Positions 33,154 to 44,445 of a stretch of DNA of 64,000 nt are shown in pieces. Source of the stretch: Acarospora socialis (Eukaryota > Ascomycota > Lecanoromycetes > Acarosporales > Acarosporaceae). The stretch covers positions 2,914,001 to 2,978,000 of the forward strand of contig JAMYGW020000001.1 of assembly GCA_025617375.2 (NCBI GenBank). The letters are read 5' to 3'. The notes under the pieces were generated by a model. It did not search any database. It saw nothing but the letters and a program-made list of their open reading frames with translations, and was not told the DNA's origin. Made by a program: the position numbers and the translations under genes. Each line of letters begins with the position of its first letter. Position 1 is the stretch's first letter.

Positions 33154-35626
33154 ATGAGTGTAGTGGGGGTTGATCTGGGTACGCTCAACACCGTCATTGC
33201 GGTCGCGAGGAATCGGGGCGTCGATGTCGTACGTCTATAGAATCAGTCTTTTCCCCTCAAGTCCGAGAACGAGCTGACCGGTGGGCAGATCACAAACGAA
33301 GTCTCAAATCGAGCTACACCGTATGCTATGCCTCCGACCTTCACCGCCATGTTCGATACTGACTTTATGCTTTCAGATCCCTCGTAGGTTTTGGACCTAA
33401 GAGTCGCTACCTCGGAGAAGCCGCGAAAACACAGGAAATCTCGAACCTCAAGAACACCGTTAGCTCTCTCAAGCGATTAGCAGGTCACTCCATCAACGAC
33501 CCGGACGTGCAGATCGAGCAGGATTATGTCTCGGCACCGCTGGTCGACGTCAACGGCCAGGTCGGCGCCGAAGTCACGTACTTGGGAAAGAAGGAGCATT
33601 TTACGGCCACGCAGCTGGTGTCGATGTTTCTCAACAAAGTCAAGGCCACCGCGTCGGCAGAACTCAAGCTACCTGTTTCGGATATTGTTATGAGCGTTCC
33701 GCCGTGGTTCACGGACGTACAGAGACGAAGCTTGATGGACGCCTCTGAGATCGCAGGTCTGAAATTGCTGAGGTTGATCAACGATACCACCGCCACGGCA
33801 TTAGGGTATGGTATCACGAAGCTGGACCTTCCTACTGCCGAAGAGAAACCAAGACGGGTGGCGTTTGTGGATATCGGACACAGCAACTTTACATGTTCGA
33901 TTGTAGAGTTCAAGAAGGGTGAGCTGGCCGTACGGTCTACGACTTACGATCGGCATTTCGGTGGACGCAACTTCGACAAAGCCTTGGTTGATCATTTCGC
34001 CAAGGAGTTCAAAGAAAAGTACAAGATCGATATCAAAACGAACCCGAAGGCTATCGTGCGTGTTGCAGCCGCAGCGGAGAAGCTGAAGAAGATCCTTTCC
34101 GCCAACGCACAAGCGCCTCTCAACATCGAATCGCTGATGAACGACGTTGACGTGCAATCGATGCTGAAGCGAGAAGAACTGGAAGAATTGGTGAAACCAT
34201 TGCTGGATCGCGCCACGATACCTCTGGAGCAGGCTCTTACCGAAGCAAAGATGAAGGTCGAGGATATCGACGCTATCGAGATGGTCGGTGGCTGTACGCG
34301 TGTGCCGTCGCTGAAAGATCGGATCAGTGCGTTCTTCGGCAAGCCACTGTCGTTCACCCTCAACCAGGACGAGGCTGTTGCCCGTGGCTGTGCCTTCAGT
34401 TGCGCCATTCTTTCCCCAGTCTTCCGTGTACGCGATTTCTCTGTTCATGACATTGTGAACTATCCCATTGAATTCACTTGGGAGCAGTCACCTGACATTC
34501 CGGATGAAGATACCAGCTTGACGGTCTTCAACAAGGGTAACGTCATGCCGTCAACGAAAATCCTCACTTTCTACAGGAAGCAGCCTTTCGATCTGGAGGC
34601 GAGATACGCCAAGCCAGAGATGCTTCCGGGCAAGATGAACCCTTGGATTGGGCGGTTCTCAGTCAAAGGCGTCAAGGCCGACTCGAAAGATGACTTTATG
34701 ATCTGCAAGCTCAAAGCAAGACTCAATCTACATGGCATCTTGAACGTGGAGTCAGGGTATTACGTAGAGGACGTAGAGGTCGAAGAACCAATACCGGAGG
34801 AGAAAGCGGGCGAGAAGAAGGACGGTGATGTAAGTCACCCCGATCCTTCCACACCCGTCAAGCGACGCAAACTGAGTTCTGACCTGACAACGTCCAAGGC
34901 CATGGAGACAGACCCACCGAACGGCAGCGCCGACGCCAAACCGAAGACGCGCAAAGTCAAGAAGCAAGTCCGGAAAGGCGATCTGCCACTGTCTGCGGGC
35001 ACGGCGTCGCTCGACCAGGCTTCGAAGGACGCGGCGGCCGAGAAGGAGAGCTTGATGTTCATGGAAGACAAGCTCGTTCTGGATACCGAAGACAAGAAGA
35101 ACGAGCTCGAAAGCTACATCTACGAACTCCGAGGCAAGATTGACGATCAGCTGGCAGAATTCGCCAACGAGGATGAGAAGACTAAGCTGAAGGAGAAGTT
35201 GGAGCAGGTCGAGGTATGTCTATCATTTTCTATCTTTTCCAGCAACTACAACAAGACAGCGAGGACTGACTTTTGGGGGAACTGTAGGATTGGCTCTACG
35301 ACGAAGGCGACGACGCGACCAAAGCCGTCTACGTCTCCAAAATGGACGACATCCGCTTCATCGCCGGCCCCATTGTGCAGCGGTACATGGACAAGGTCGA
35401 GGCGGAGCGGCAGGCCGTGCAGAAGGCGGAAGAGGAGAAGGCGGCGAAGAAGAAGGAGGAGTTGGAGGCGAAGCGAAAAGCCGACGAGGAGGCCAAGAAG
35501 GCGGCCGAACCGAAGAAGGAGCAGGGACAGGGCAAAGAGGACGAGGAGATGAAGGATGTCGGCGCCGTCGAGACGCTGAGGCCGGACGGCATCGAGGAGC
35601 CGGGTGAGGGGGAGAGTAAGAAATGA
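33154..35626 (+). CDS. sse1: Hsp110-type chaperone (Sse1/Hsp88)
   Basis: Sse1 is a divergent Hsp70 that acts as nucleotide exchange factor for cytosolic Hsp70 and helps dissolve aggregates. Model: join(33154..33228,33289..33320,33377..35213,35288..35626), 760 aa. The first exons give MSVVGVDLGTLNTVIAVARN and ITNEVSNRATPSLVGF, as in Sse1/Hsp88 rather than canonical Hsp70. The ATPase domain runs to about residue 390, with VAFVDIGHSNFT and EMVGGCTRVPSLK. A beta domain with an extended acidic and basic loop follows (residues about 500-570), and then the helical lid. The tail is Lys/Glu/Ala-rich without an EEVD end, as expected for Hsp110. The junction EQVEDWLYDEGDDATKAVY is restored by intron 3. 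Confidence 0.94.
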
Positions 35627-37019
35627 ATGCGCTCTGTTGTCGGGTGAGGCCTGGCTGGGTCGGTGTGGGGTGGGGTGGGTTAGAGTAGAGATTTTAGTTT
35701 GCGGCTGAGATGATGGATCGACAGCACAGCACTGAGCGGAATGGAGCGGAAGGGAAACAGAAACAGAACAGAACCAGGCATTTTCTCTTGCAGCTTCTTG
35801 TGCGCTCTCTCTCTCTCTCTCTCTCTCCTCTTTTGACGTCGTCGGCGTCGACGCACGTTCGCGGTTCCGTTGTTGATGTCGGTAGTTTACTACTCCTACA
35901 TAGATCACGATAGATAGAAAACTTCCAAACGTCAGAGATTCAATCAAGCAGTCAAACAAGCAGGCAGTCCAATCAACTCAACTGCTAGTCAATCATTCAC
36001 GTAACCCGTGCCTTTCAGCGCCTTTCCTCTGGGTATTGAGAATAATGTACTTGCACCTGTAGGTAGGTAAAGGCAAACTGACTTTCATATCTCTGTGACC
36101 CATCCTCGTTGCAGGAGGGCAATGAAGGCGGAAAGGAAGAAAGAAAGAAAGGGATCTCCAAAAGGGGCGCATACGATCGTTCTCGTTGGCGGGCTTAATC
36201 TCCCTCTCTCCTTGTCGGGTCGAGGATGGAGGCATGTAGTATGCTCGGTGGGAGGGAGTGAAGAGTGAGTGAGTGGCGGAGGGGTGGGAGAATACGATGG
36301 GAGGAAAGTGGTCGGTCGGCGCATGATAGTGTAGTATGGTGGAGGGCAAGGTAGGAGGGAGAGTTTGGGAAAGGGAGTGCGGGTTCTGGAGTGTGGATGG
36401 GAATGCGGGTGAAGGTTGGAGTGGGTTTATGTCTGAGGGAGCTGTGGTGTGCGGGTAAGTGGTGTGGATGAAGGTGGATATGGGATGAGTTGGTGGATAG
36501 AGATCACGGTTGAGGATGGGAACAGGGGTGTGTGTTGAGGTTTGGAGATTCTGGGGGTGGGGAGAGAAGAGAGGTTTGCTCTGTTATGCGTCTGTGGCGG
36601 TTTGAACATAAGGTAAGGTCATGTCTTTCCTTTGTGGAGTTAGGGCGAGTGCGCGACGGTTATGGGTTTGAAGAGCTGGGTTATAGCGTGCTGTGCAAGT
36701 TTGGCCTTTGCCGTGTGATAGGGCTGGCAGTGTGTGGTGAGGGTTAGAGCGGAGTTGTAATCAACGGTCCAGAGTCTTGGCCCGAATGTGGTGGAGAAAG
36801 GGAGGGTGGAGATGTGTAAGATACGAGGAGAGATAAAGGGTTGTGTATCCCCAGAATGTTTGTCAATAATGGAGGGTTGCTGTAGCTACGAAATCAATGG
36901 GGGATAAGTAACTCTTTATACGGAGATGAGAAGGAAGAAATGGAGTGCTTTGGATATGTGGATGGTTTTGGATGACGACTTGTCCTGTACGTCACCTTAA
37001 GGATCTGCAGACAGACATG
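35627..37019. other. Convergent spacer, low-complexity
   Basis: 1.4 kb between two convergent genes. It contains the (CT)11 microsatellite at 35805-35826 and then a long G/T/A-rich purine-biased stretch (36100-36900). No supported gene. Confidence 0.45.
35805..35826 (+). repeat. (CT)11 microsatellite
   Basis: Eleven uninterrupted CT units, about 180 bp after the Hsp110 stop. Simple-sequence repeat; likely length-polymorphic. Confidence 0.95.
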
Positions 37020-38201
37020 CTAGAGCTGATATGCATCGTTCCCGGTTTCAACGACCCTGTTTGCTTCCCACTCCGGCCTGGATTGATCCCGAATGAAGGT
37101 CTCCAACGCATCAGCTTGGGTTGTCCAGATGCGGCGTCCTAGTGCCCTCAGCTTGGGCCCGAATTCCTCCAGCACTACCTTTACATTTTCTCCTTTCTCA
37201 TCACGATCGGCAGTCCTGTTACGGAACGTCGCATTGTACAAGAATCTCTTATACCTCTTCAACGCAATCTCGGCTTCCGCACTGTGCGGCTGTACATCCT
37301 TCGCGACCATATAAAAGGAGGATTTAACCGCATTTGCCCTTTTCGGCTTGAAGAGCTCGACCTTGGCAAAAGTGCAAAATGATCGGATCAACATCACCGA
37401 GTCAAAAGTGTCGAGCCTGTGTAGCAGAATGATCAACGTCCAGCCAGATTTGATCCGTTGCAAACCTAATAGCAGTTGCGCCATCGTAAGCCGAGTTTCT
37501 TCGTAACGGCCACGGTAGCTGTGCCACATTTTTCCATAGAGGACTTGACCATCGCAAAGCACAAGGTCATAATTTTTGTCCTGGTATGGACGCAGAGATG
37601 TAAGCTTTTGCGCATCAGCGTAGTCGGTCGGGATTTCCGTCATGTCAACACCGTACTCGGTCGCTAGCATCGTAATATCGGTGAAGACAATAGAGACGCG
37701 AGGATCTGCCGACCCGAAAGGAATGAGAACTTCATGGCCTCCGTCTTCAGACGGCAGAGAAATGCCATCGATGCTCGCCGTCGGGTTTAGGCGGAGGATG
37801 GTTGCACTGTAGCCTCCAGGAGCCATACACAAGTCTAGCACTTGCGGAGTAGAGGCACCATCGAATGATAGTGCACCAGTATTATCATTCATTTCAGCAG
37901 CAATATCCTGTAACGTCTGATAGAACATCTCGCGTTGAGAGGGGTCGGCTGTCATTGCTTCTTCGTATTGATCCTTGAAATATTTAGAGCCGGATTTTTG
38001 TTCCCAGCCCTGATCAATAGTTAATATCTCTCCGCTGATGAGCCTCAGGGTTACCGGAGATACCTTTTTTCGTAGCTGGTTTAACCTAGCGAACTCCGGC
38101 TCATGCTTGAGAAGGAATTCCTTAATGAGGTCCCTCGAACTGTGAGTCTCTGTAGTTGGCGCGGTATCTAATACCGCAAAGATAGACGGCTGACCAAACA
38201 T
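37020..38201 (-). CDS. FtsJ-fold (Rossmann) methyltransferase-like protein
   Basis: A predicted S-adenosylmethionine-dependent methyltransferase of the FtsJ/RrmJ fold; the substrate, possibly RNA, is unknown. Single exon, 393 aa from the first ATG at 38201 (MFGQPSIFAVLDTAPTT); the open frame extends 13 codons further without ATG. The SAM-binding loop is LDLCMAPGGYSATILRLNP. The next strand has VSIVFTDITML, and motif IV reads YDLVLCDGQVL. GWTLIILLHRLD occupies the place where FtsJ enzymes have the third catalytic residue, often Lys; here I see His/Arg, so the canonical K-D-K-E tetrad is not obviously complete. A KPKRANAVKSSFYMVAK strand closes the fold. Similar proteins are widespread in filamentous ascomycetes without experimental function, as far as I know. 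Confidence 0.8.
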   Translation of the reverse strand: MFGQPSIFAVLDTAPTTETHSSRDLIKEFLLKHEPEFARLNQLRKKVSPVTLRLISGEILTIDQGWEQKSGSKYFKDQYEEAMTADPSQREMFYQTLQDIAAEMNDNTGALSFDGASTPQVLDLCMAPGGYSATILRLNPTASIDGISLPSEDGGHEVLIPFGSADPRVSIVFTDITMLATEYGVDMTEIPTDYADAQKLTSLRPYQDKNYDLVLCDGQVLYGKMWHSYRGRYEETRLTMAQLLLGLQRIKSGWTLIILLHRLDTFDSVMLIRSFCTFAKVELFKPKRANAVKSSFYMVAKDVQPHSAEAEIALKRYKRFLYNATFRNRTADRDEKGENVKVVLEEFGPKLRALGRRIWTTQADALETFIRDQSRPEWEANRVVETGNDAYQL

Positions 38202-39499
38202 GACTGTAAGGTCTGGGGTTAAGGCGAGCAGCGTGTTCAACAGAAGTCCCTAGGCCTGTACAGTGTTTGTGCAGGTGCTTCGAAACCGTCAGGAAGAATT
38301 GTGACGTTCTTATATGAAGCCTGTGCACCTATTGCCAGGTGCTCGTTCAAACCGAGGATGTTACCTGACCAGCTGTGAGCTGTTCTGTCTCTTTTAAGGT
38401 CTTGGGAGCCGGCAAAGCGAGCATTCCCTTCCCACAGCCTTGTGGAGCGGTCGTGCCACATCAGACAGGCCGCCACTTCCAGAGAGGCCATCCTCTTCCC
38501 AGCTGACCGCGCAGAGGTTATGTGGCCAGCCACGGTCGACTGGATCCGTCACCTCGACACGATCAACTCTCTTGTCAAGTCGTGAGGGTGTTGTGCATCT
38601 GGCCTTCATAGGTGACTGAGATCCTAGAATATGTGCATGTGCACTGTGTGGTACATAATATATTCAGGGTCAAAGCACCAATCAGTATGCCATCCTGGGT
38701 CTCGCTCTTTCTGTGGTAAGAGTGCCGGTGGAAGAAGCCATCCTCGACCAGACATCGCCAACAGGCTTGCGGCTCAATGTCACATGTTGGACCAACTTCT
38801 GCTTGCTCTTGGGCTAATTCTCAACGCCAACCGAATGGTAAGATATCTTTCCCATTGCTATTTTGTACTTGATCGGTGATGTGACATTGAATAATAATTG
38901 TCACTGAGTTCCCTTTGCGAAGCTTGCGTCCCACAGAAACTATGACTTCAACTTCGTCTGTGCAGTCATCCACGACATCACTACTGAAGACTACTGATCG
39001 CTCTACATGCATTTTAAGCTGTTGAAAAGCGTAAAAACATCATGGTTCGTTATATTTCCAAAGAGGGTTCACCATCCGAATCCTCATACGCGGAGCAGAA
39101 GTTCAAACTCACTTGTTATTAGCAACGGGTTCAGTGAATGAGATGATGTCTTAACCTTTCAATGAGTAAACAAACACAAATGATATTCAGCTCTCTTACT
39201 CTTGCATTTCGCCTCACTTCGCATAATCAATTTTTACAGTCAAATCTCACTTCTATGGTGACTCTGTATTTTAACTTCCCTTATCAACATCGTCCTCCGC
39301 ACAACAATTATTCTCGAGGAATGTAGTTGAGTAAGAACTTCTACTCACACACGAGCACTAAGACAGACGAATACGGCAGATCTTTCGAGAAAAGGGAAGA
39401 AGCGCTCACCAGCCAAGAGCTACGAAGCAGACACACCTTCTATCCCAGTCCGTGGACACAACCAAGGGCCACAAGACAGCGGAAGCCAGACTAGACAAC
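38202..39499. promoter_or_regulatory. Divergent spacer, methyltransferase / F-box gene
   Basis: 1.3 kb between two divergent genes, so both promoters lie here. A minus-strand frame at 38237-38533 could be an upstream exon of the methyltransferase, but nothing recognisable is encoded. No repeats noticed. Confidence 0.4.
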
Positions 39500-41079
39500 A
39501 TGGTACCGAAAAGCAGACGCCTGAAGCGGAAACGAACAGGACAAGCAGATTCTACCTCGAGCACCGTTGGCGTTGTGGAGCGAATTCCGCAAGATCCTTT
39601 CCAGTGCCTGAGCAGTGTAGAGGTTGGCCTTGTCATTGAATCTCTACCTGTCGAATCCACGCACACCTTGAGGTTGGTCTCTAAGTTGTGGAAGGCTTGC
39701 TCGGAGTATCATAATGGTGTTCTTGCCATTCGAAGACATTTTCCTCACAGTAACCTGGCCAAGAAGACTTACGAGACACGGGAGCAAGCAAACCTACAGT
39801 TCCGGAGACTCTGTAAGGATCTCAGAACTCTCAAGCTGTTGATAGCCTACTAACGTCGGGTGCTCAGTATATCACCAGGAGAGTTTAAAGAAAGGTTTAG
39901 CTACACGCGCTACGAGACTTAGATCCGCGACGTTCTGGCATCTGAACGCCAATATGCTACTCTGGGCTAATAATAACACCGTATCGATCCTGAATCTCCG
40001 ATCTACCAACAATGCTTCGTACTCGCTGTCAGATACCTTAACCATAAGTCTTGGTGAACATCTAAGGCCGTTTCAGTCTCTATGTGGGGCATGGGTGACT
40101 GCCCAGGGAGATTTCATAGTCCGTGTTGAACCCTACAATGATAGGATGGCATTGGCAGCATATGACTTAAGGTATCACTCTCGCTACAACGATATCTGTA
40201 TAGGCTGATGTTGAACATAGTACTCACCCCGTGGGCCTGGTCAGATTGTCCCGTAAAGGAAAGGCTCTCTGGGAAGCCCCTCACACGAGTCGTGATCTCG
40301 TCGGAAATTTGGTTGTTGGTACGACGGTTCTCTATTATATCTTTGGATCACCATCAATGCACAAACATGCTTTCGTTGCAAGAAGTGTAGAGGATGGGTC
40401 TGTTATCCTTCGAGAAGATGTACCCTTTGCACCAACTGATTATACAGCTTGTCGTCTCCACCTCTTCGGCAATGCGGAACGGGCTGCATTTGAAGACCAA
40501 GATACTAACGTCTGGATCATAAATACCAACTCCGGGAGAATAATAGATCATATTAACTACGGAATAGACAGCCGACTGTTTCTCAGTCCTACGGAAGCTA
40601 GAATCTGGGAAATCCTGTACTTTGATATAGAGGACTTTTGGCTAGCTTCGGAGGCTACCTACGGTTCCAAGGTAAAGGCAATGATTAAAAAGGACCTTTA
40701 CCTGAACTTCGGTCTGACGCCAGAGATCTCCTTCTGGGGGTTCGATGGTGATCGCCAACTCTCCTTCTGTGCAGAAGTTGATGAGCGACTTACAGCGTCA
40801 AGACTCTCTGTCGGACCTCTTGCACCTCGAACAGGTCCGGGATACCTTGAACCGGACGGGACAAGATATCTAACACCGCCCGAGATCTCACTGACGACGG
40901 TGACTTTGCCTGCTCGCTCAAACCGCAAGGGTCTGACTAGGCGAGACCTTGACATTGCTCGCCAGTACGACGTGCGCCGCCGCGGCGAAGGATTCTGTGG
41001 TATGATTGGAGACCATCTGGTTATTCCTGCTCTGAAGGAGAGAGAACTTATCTTGGTGGATTTCTGGCCCACTTGGTAG
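39500..41079 (+). CDS. F-box protein with propeller-like C-terminal part
   Basis: Probably the substrate adaptor of an SCF ubiquitin ligase. Model: join(39500..39812,39868..40171,40245..41079), 483 aa. A basic N terminus (MVPKSRRLKRKR) is followed by an F-box-like region at about residues 35-75 (PFQCLSSVEVGLVIESLP, then LRLVSKLWKACSEYHNG). The rest contains repeated short strands, for example FWHLNANMLLWANNNTVSIL and NVWIINTNSGRIIDHINYG, suggestive of a beta-propeller, though WD motifs are not clear. Intron 1 has a perfect TACTAAC branch site (39849-39855), which strongly supports the first junction. Intron 2 restores YDLRLSRKGKALWE. The substrate is unknown. The F-box assignment is by pattern and moderately sure. 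Confidence 0.7.
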
Positions 41080-41654
41080 TTTTCCATCTACAGGGTTCTG
41101 GTCTTCGTTTGATGCTTCAGGTTTCTCTGGCCGGAGAAGTGGGGGGAAGACTGGATCTGGCTCTCTTGAACATTGGCGTTCATCACATTTCGAACAGCGA
41201 CTTTCCTCAGCTGCCTCTTGCGGACAACGATCAAACATCTCTGTTTCTGGTAATCTGCTAAGAGGTCGGTTGCTGGTAGGGCACAACAACTAGCTGGTTC
41301 TCCACTACGTGCAACACTTGATACCGCACTGCGTGGCAACTGTCGTTCGATCTAAGTTGATTGACATCGCTCAAGTGGTTCGAAATGGCATTCTAATCAA
41401 GTCCTTTCGACAACATGCGTCGCCGTCACTAAGCACACCCAATGTAATCTCACTCCGCCACCTCATCGTCCCACCTCCTAATTCAGCTCGATATATACAT
41501 CCCAAGCCACCCCATTGATGCAAGTGTCTTCTTTCCAACCCCCAATCCAGCCCACGACTCCGTATATACATCTCGGGACCCACCACAACCCGAACTTCTA
41601 TCCCTCTACACTCCCTGTCCTCCCCTAACCCCAACCCCAACCCACCCCTTCCAC
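41080..41654. other. Convergent spacer with C-rich repeat
   Basis: 575 bases between convergent genes. Near 41623-41646 there are CCCCTAACCCCAACCCCAAC-like units, giving G-tracts on the minus strand. No supported gene. Confidence 0.45.
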
Positions 41655-42011
41655 TCACTTCTCCGAAAACCCCCTCTCCCTCCCTCCCTCGCCCACCATC
41701 AACCGTTCCTGCATCGCCCTCTTCATATCCTGCTCACTCTGTCCCACCGCTCTACCCGCACCCTCTTTCCCCCTCCCCTCCCCTAGCCCTTTCTCCCCCC
41801 CTTCCCCATTACCGTCGCCATAATCGACACTCGCCTTCCTTAACGTAAACGCATCGCTGCTGGCATGCACGCCCTTCTCGGACCGCGCCTGCGCTTCCGC
41901 CTGCGCGTAGTTGTAGCTGCTGCGCGTCGGGAAGGTGGGGCGGAAGGTGGGCGGTAGGGGCGGGTGCAGGGCCGTGTGGGAGGCGGAGGAGGGGGGTTGG
42001 TTTTCGGCCAT
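41655..42011 (-). CDS. Small low-complexity protein, unknown
   Basis: 118 aa from MAENQPPSSASHTALHPPLP. The open frame extends further upstream to 42374 through a His/Asn/Pro-rich, repeat-encoded stretch that is unlikely to be protein, so the start at 42011 is preferred. The part after residue 25 looks ordered (PTRSSYNYAQAEAQARSEKG, then SSDAFTLRKASVDYG). A Gly/Glu-rich linker follows, and then a helix with SEQDMKRAMQERLMVGE. The Ser/Ala/Glu pattern and the DMKRAMQERL helix look like real coding sequence. I do not recognise the family. Confidence 0.5.
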   Translation of the reverse strand: MAENQPPSSASHTALHPPLPPTFRPTFPTRSSYNYAQAEAQARSEKGVHASSDAFTLRKASVDYGDGNGEGGEKGLGEGRGKEGAGRAVGQSEQDMKRAMQERLMVGEGGRERGFSEK

Positions 42012-42059
42012 GCTGGACTTGTGCGTGAGGGGCTGGTTGGTTTGGGTTGGGGCTGGTGA

Positions 42060-42120
42060 GGGGGGGTTGTGGTTGTGGTTTTGGTTGGGGTTGGGGTTGG
42101 GGTTGTGGTTGTGGAAGTCG
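42060..42120 (+). repeat. G-rich (GGTTGG/GGGGTT) tract
   Basis: A run of GGTTGTGG and GGGGTTGGGGTTGGGGTT units on the plus strand, with four or more closely spaced G-tracts, enough in principle for a G-quadruplex. It lies just upstream of the small low-complexity gene, on its template side. The rest of 42121-42410 is G/T-rich without a supported gene. Confidence 0.7.
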
Positions 42121-42410
42121 ATGGGGGGAGGGGGGTGTGAGTGATTTGGGAGAAGCGGGGAGTTTGACTGGCTTTGGTTTTGTGGAGGTCCGCTGATGGA
42201 GGTGAGTAGTTGTTGGTGGTGGAGCCAGTTGAGGGAGGTTTGCGCGGAGGGTTGTGGAAGGGTAGGGTTGAAGGAGGTTGGGTGAGTGGTGGTGGTGGGT
42301 CGGAATGTGGGGTAAAAGGTACCATTGGCCCGTACTCTACTACTCGTACTCAACGAGGGTTTTGATATAATCAAACCTATCGAAAGCTTTCTATTTCAAA
42401 TAATTCTATG

Positions 42411-44445
42411 TTATATAATGGATAGTTTTTGTGGCTCAGACTCCCAGAATGGTGTTCTTCCATCAATCCCAACAACCATTGTGTGTATAAAAACATAGCC
42501 GAGTCTTTCATAGGTAAACGCGCGATGTTTCAACAGCTTCAAGGCTAAAGCTGCTGACCGATGCACTGTGTTGCACACTAGAAGACAAAAGAAGATGCTC
42601 CCATAGGGTTGGGGAGCAGTATCGAATCTTATGAAACCAATAGGTTGCTCATCCAGTGTGTATATATCTGTACCCTGTCCCAAGTATGACGTGTTCCTCA
42701 GAGGTTCTGGAGTATAAACAACTTGGATGAGCTGGCCCTCAATTTGCAATTGAGCACCGGTAATATCCCCATAGGGATTGAGCCCTGTCAGTTGATAAGA
42801 CAATTCAATCACTTTGCAGCAGCTGTCAAGTGTCATCGACCTTTCCATTGTGGAATTCCAAAAGTGTACCGTACTCTTTGAACGGGCCCATGACCAGGAC
42901 GGCAGTGTGTGTGAAATAGGTTCACTCGGCTTCGACTTATACCATAGAATTCCTGCAATAAGGTCCTCCTGCCATATGCCTGCGATGTATGTGCATCCAG
43001 TCCGCGAGTGGAAGTCTTTCGCAACTCCGGATATCGCAGGCAGCTTGTCCGAGTCAAAGGTCAAAGTCCGACGGGTGTACTCGGTGACGACACTGTACCA
43101 TTGCCAGTACCTGGCTGCTTGAGCCTGCCCATGTGCCTTGGGAATGACTACATTGAAGTCGATATATGCTTTGAATTGATGTGTATGCAGTTCATCTTGG
43201 GAAGCATCATGATGCTTACCGTCCTGACGTATAGCAGTCTTGGCGCACTCCCAGTACAACTGCTGAGATCCAAAATACAGAATACGCGGCGAAAGTAACC
43301 TTTCTTGTAACACCCATGCTCTTTTATCTAAAGGAGTTTCTCTGAGTCGCTCTGGCCGAACACTGGCGACCTCACGTACATGGAACCAGTGACCGATCCA
43401 TCCGCCGACCTGTACTCAAGGCGGCAGGCGGGAGGTTCTGCTGCCCGTGGGATGAAACAGCCTACTTCGGCGTTTGGTGCACCTCTTGCGGCGATGTTGA
43501 GATAACTGGACGCATAGATGTCGCCCATGACTGCGGACTCTTTCTCCCAATCTGTCCGCGAGTCCTGTATGATGCATAGCGCATCTATCCAAAGGTAGTG
43601 TATACCAAGTCTTCGCGCTGTGATGACAGCTTCTTGAAAAGATCTGGGTAATGAAATGAACGGGATCGATTGCTTTCTTTCCTCAAGTGTACTAGAGGTG
43701 GTGGTCAAGGGCAATTTTTCAATGACTTAATGTGAGATAGGTTCCCGTCCTTCTGCTGGAGACAAGAAGATATGGTTCCATCGACCCATCAGACTTGACC
43801 CGCGTTGGAAGTCAATGACCCGTGTTGGAAGTGATGCCTCTCTAGACCTTGGACAGGCTTCATGGTTGCATAAGCAATCTTGCAGCCACTGTGTCACAAG
43901 CTCGAAGTCCTCATCAGAGCCCGCAACCTGAAGTAAGGCCTACCACTTATTCCGCCATGCCACGCCGCAGGATCGTCTGAACACATCAGCTACTGAGGTC
44001 ACAGACCTTGACAGCAGATTGGACAGATACCTGAATAGGCGTATAAATCGACTACCACATCTACCCCTATGTGATGGTCGGGATGCATGATCGGATCTGA
44101 AGGGGCATCCTCATCTGACGCCGCAGAAGATGGTGAAGAGGGAACCGAGCCTGTTGTGGTGACATGGATGCGGTCAAGCGTGCGTCCAGGTCCACCCCAG
44201 GCAACGAGTGAGATTTCTCGACCAGGATACCGCTCCGAACCATGGGACAAGGCAGCGCGATAGCCGTCTTCTCCCTTCGAGACTCCTTGTTCTAGAGCTA
44301 TCTATAAGAAGTTGCAGAGCTGGCAGCCGTTTTCGGCCGATCTCCTTAGCGTAAGAAAGCTTGGTTGATGGCGCTGCATCCGATCGAGCTCGGGGCCGCG
44401 TATTTGGTCAAGGGATAAAGCTTGGCAGAAGGAGCAAAGAGCCAT
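42411..44445 (-). pseudogene. HET-domain heterokaryon-incompatibility gene, broken
   Basis: HET-domain proteins trigger cell death when genetically unlike hyphae fuse. The whole length of such a gene can be followed on the minus strand. It begins with a CSFCQALSLDQIRGPEL N-terminal segment and the HQPSFLTLRRSAENGCQLC motif. The HET domain follows (SFQEAVITARRLGIHYLWID, then ALCIIQDSRTDWEKESA and MGDIYASSYLNIAARGAP), then PLDKRAWVLQERLLSPRIL. A long C-terminal part ends FWESEPQKLSII. At least one ordinary intron is visible. The locus appears broken in about three places and one conserved HET core motif is lost, so it is read as a relic rather than an active gene. It appears fairly young because most of the text is still legible. 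Confidence 0.8.

Noticed and set aside
35246-35959. Minus-strand 237-codon open frame
   Set aside because: Antisense of the Lys/Glu-rich Hsp110 tail plus the CT repeat; low complexity.
41840-42374. Pro/Thr/His/Asn-rich open frames on the minus strand
   Set aside because: Encoded by G/T simple repeats; more likely repeat translation than protein. The small gene was started downstream instead.
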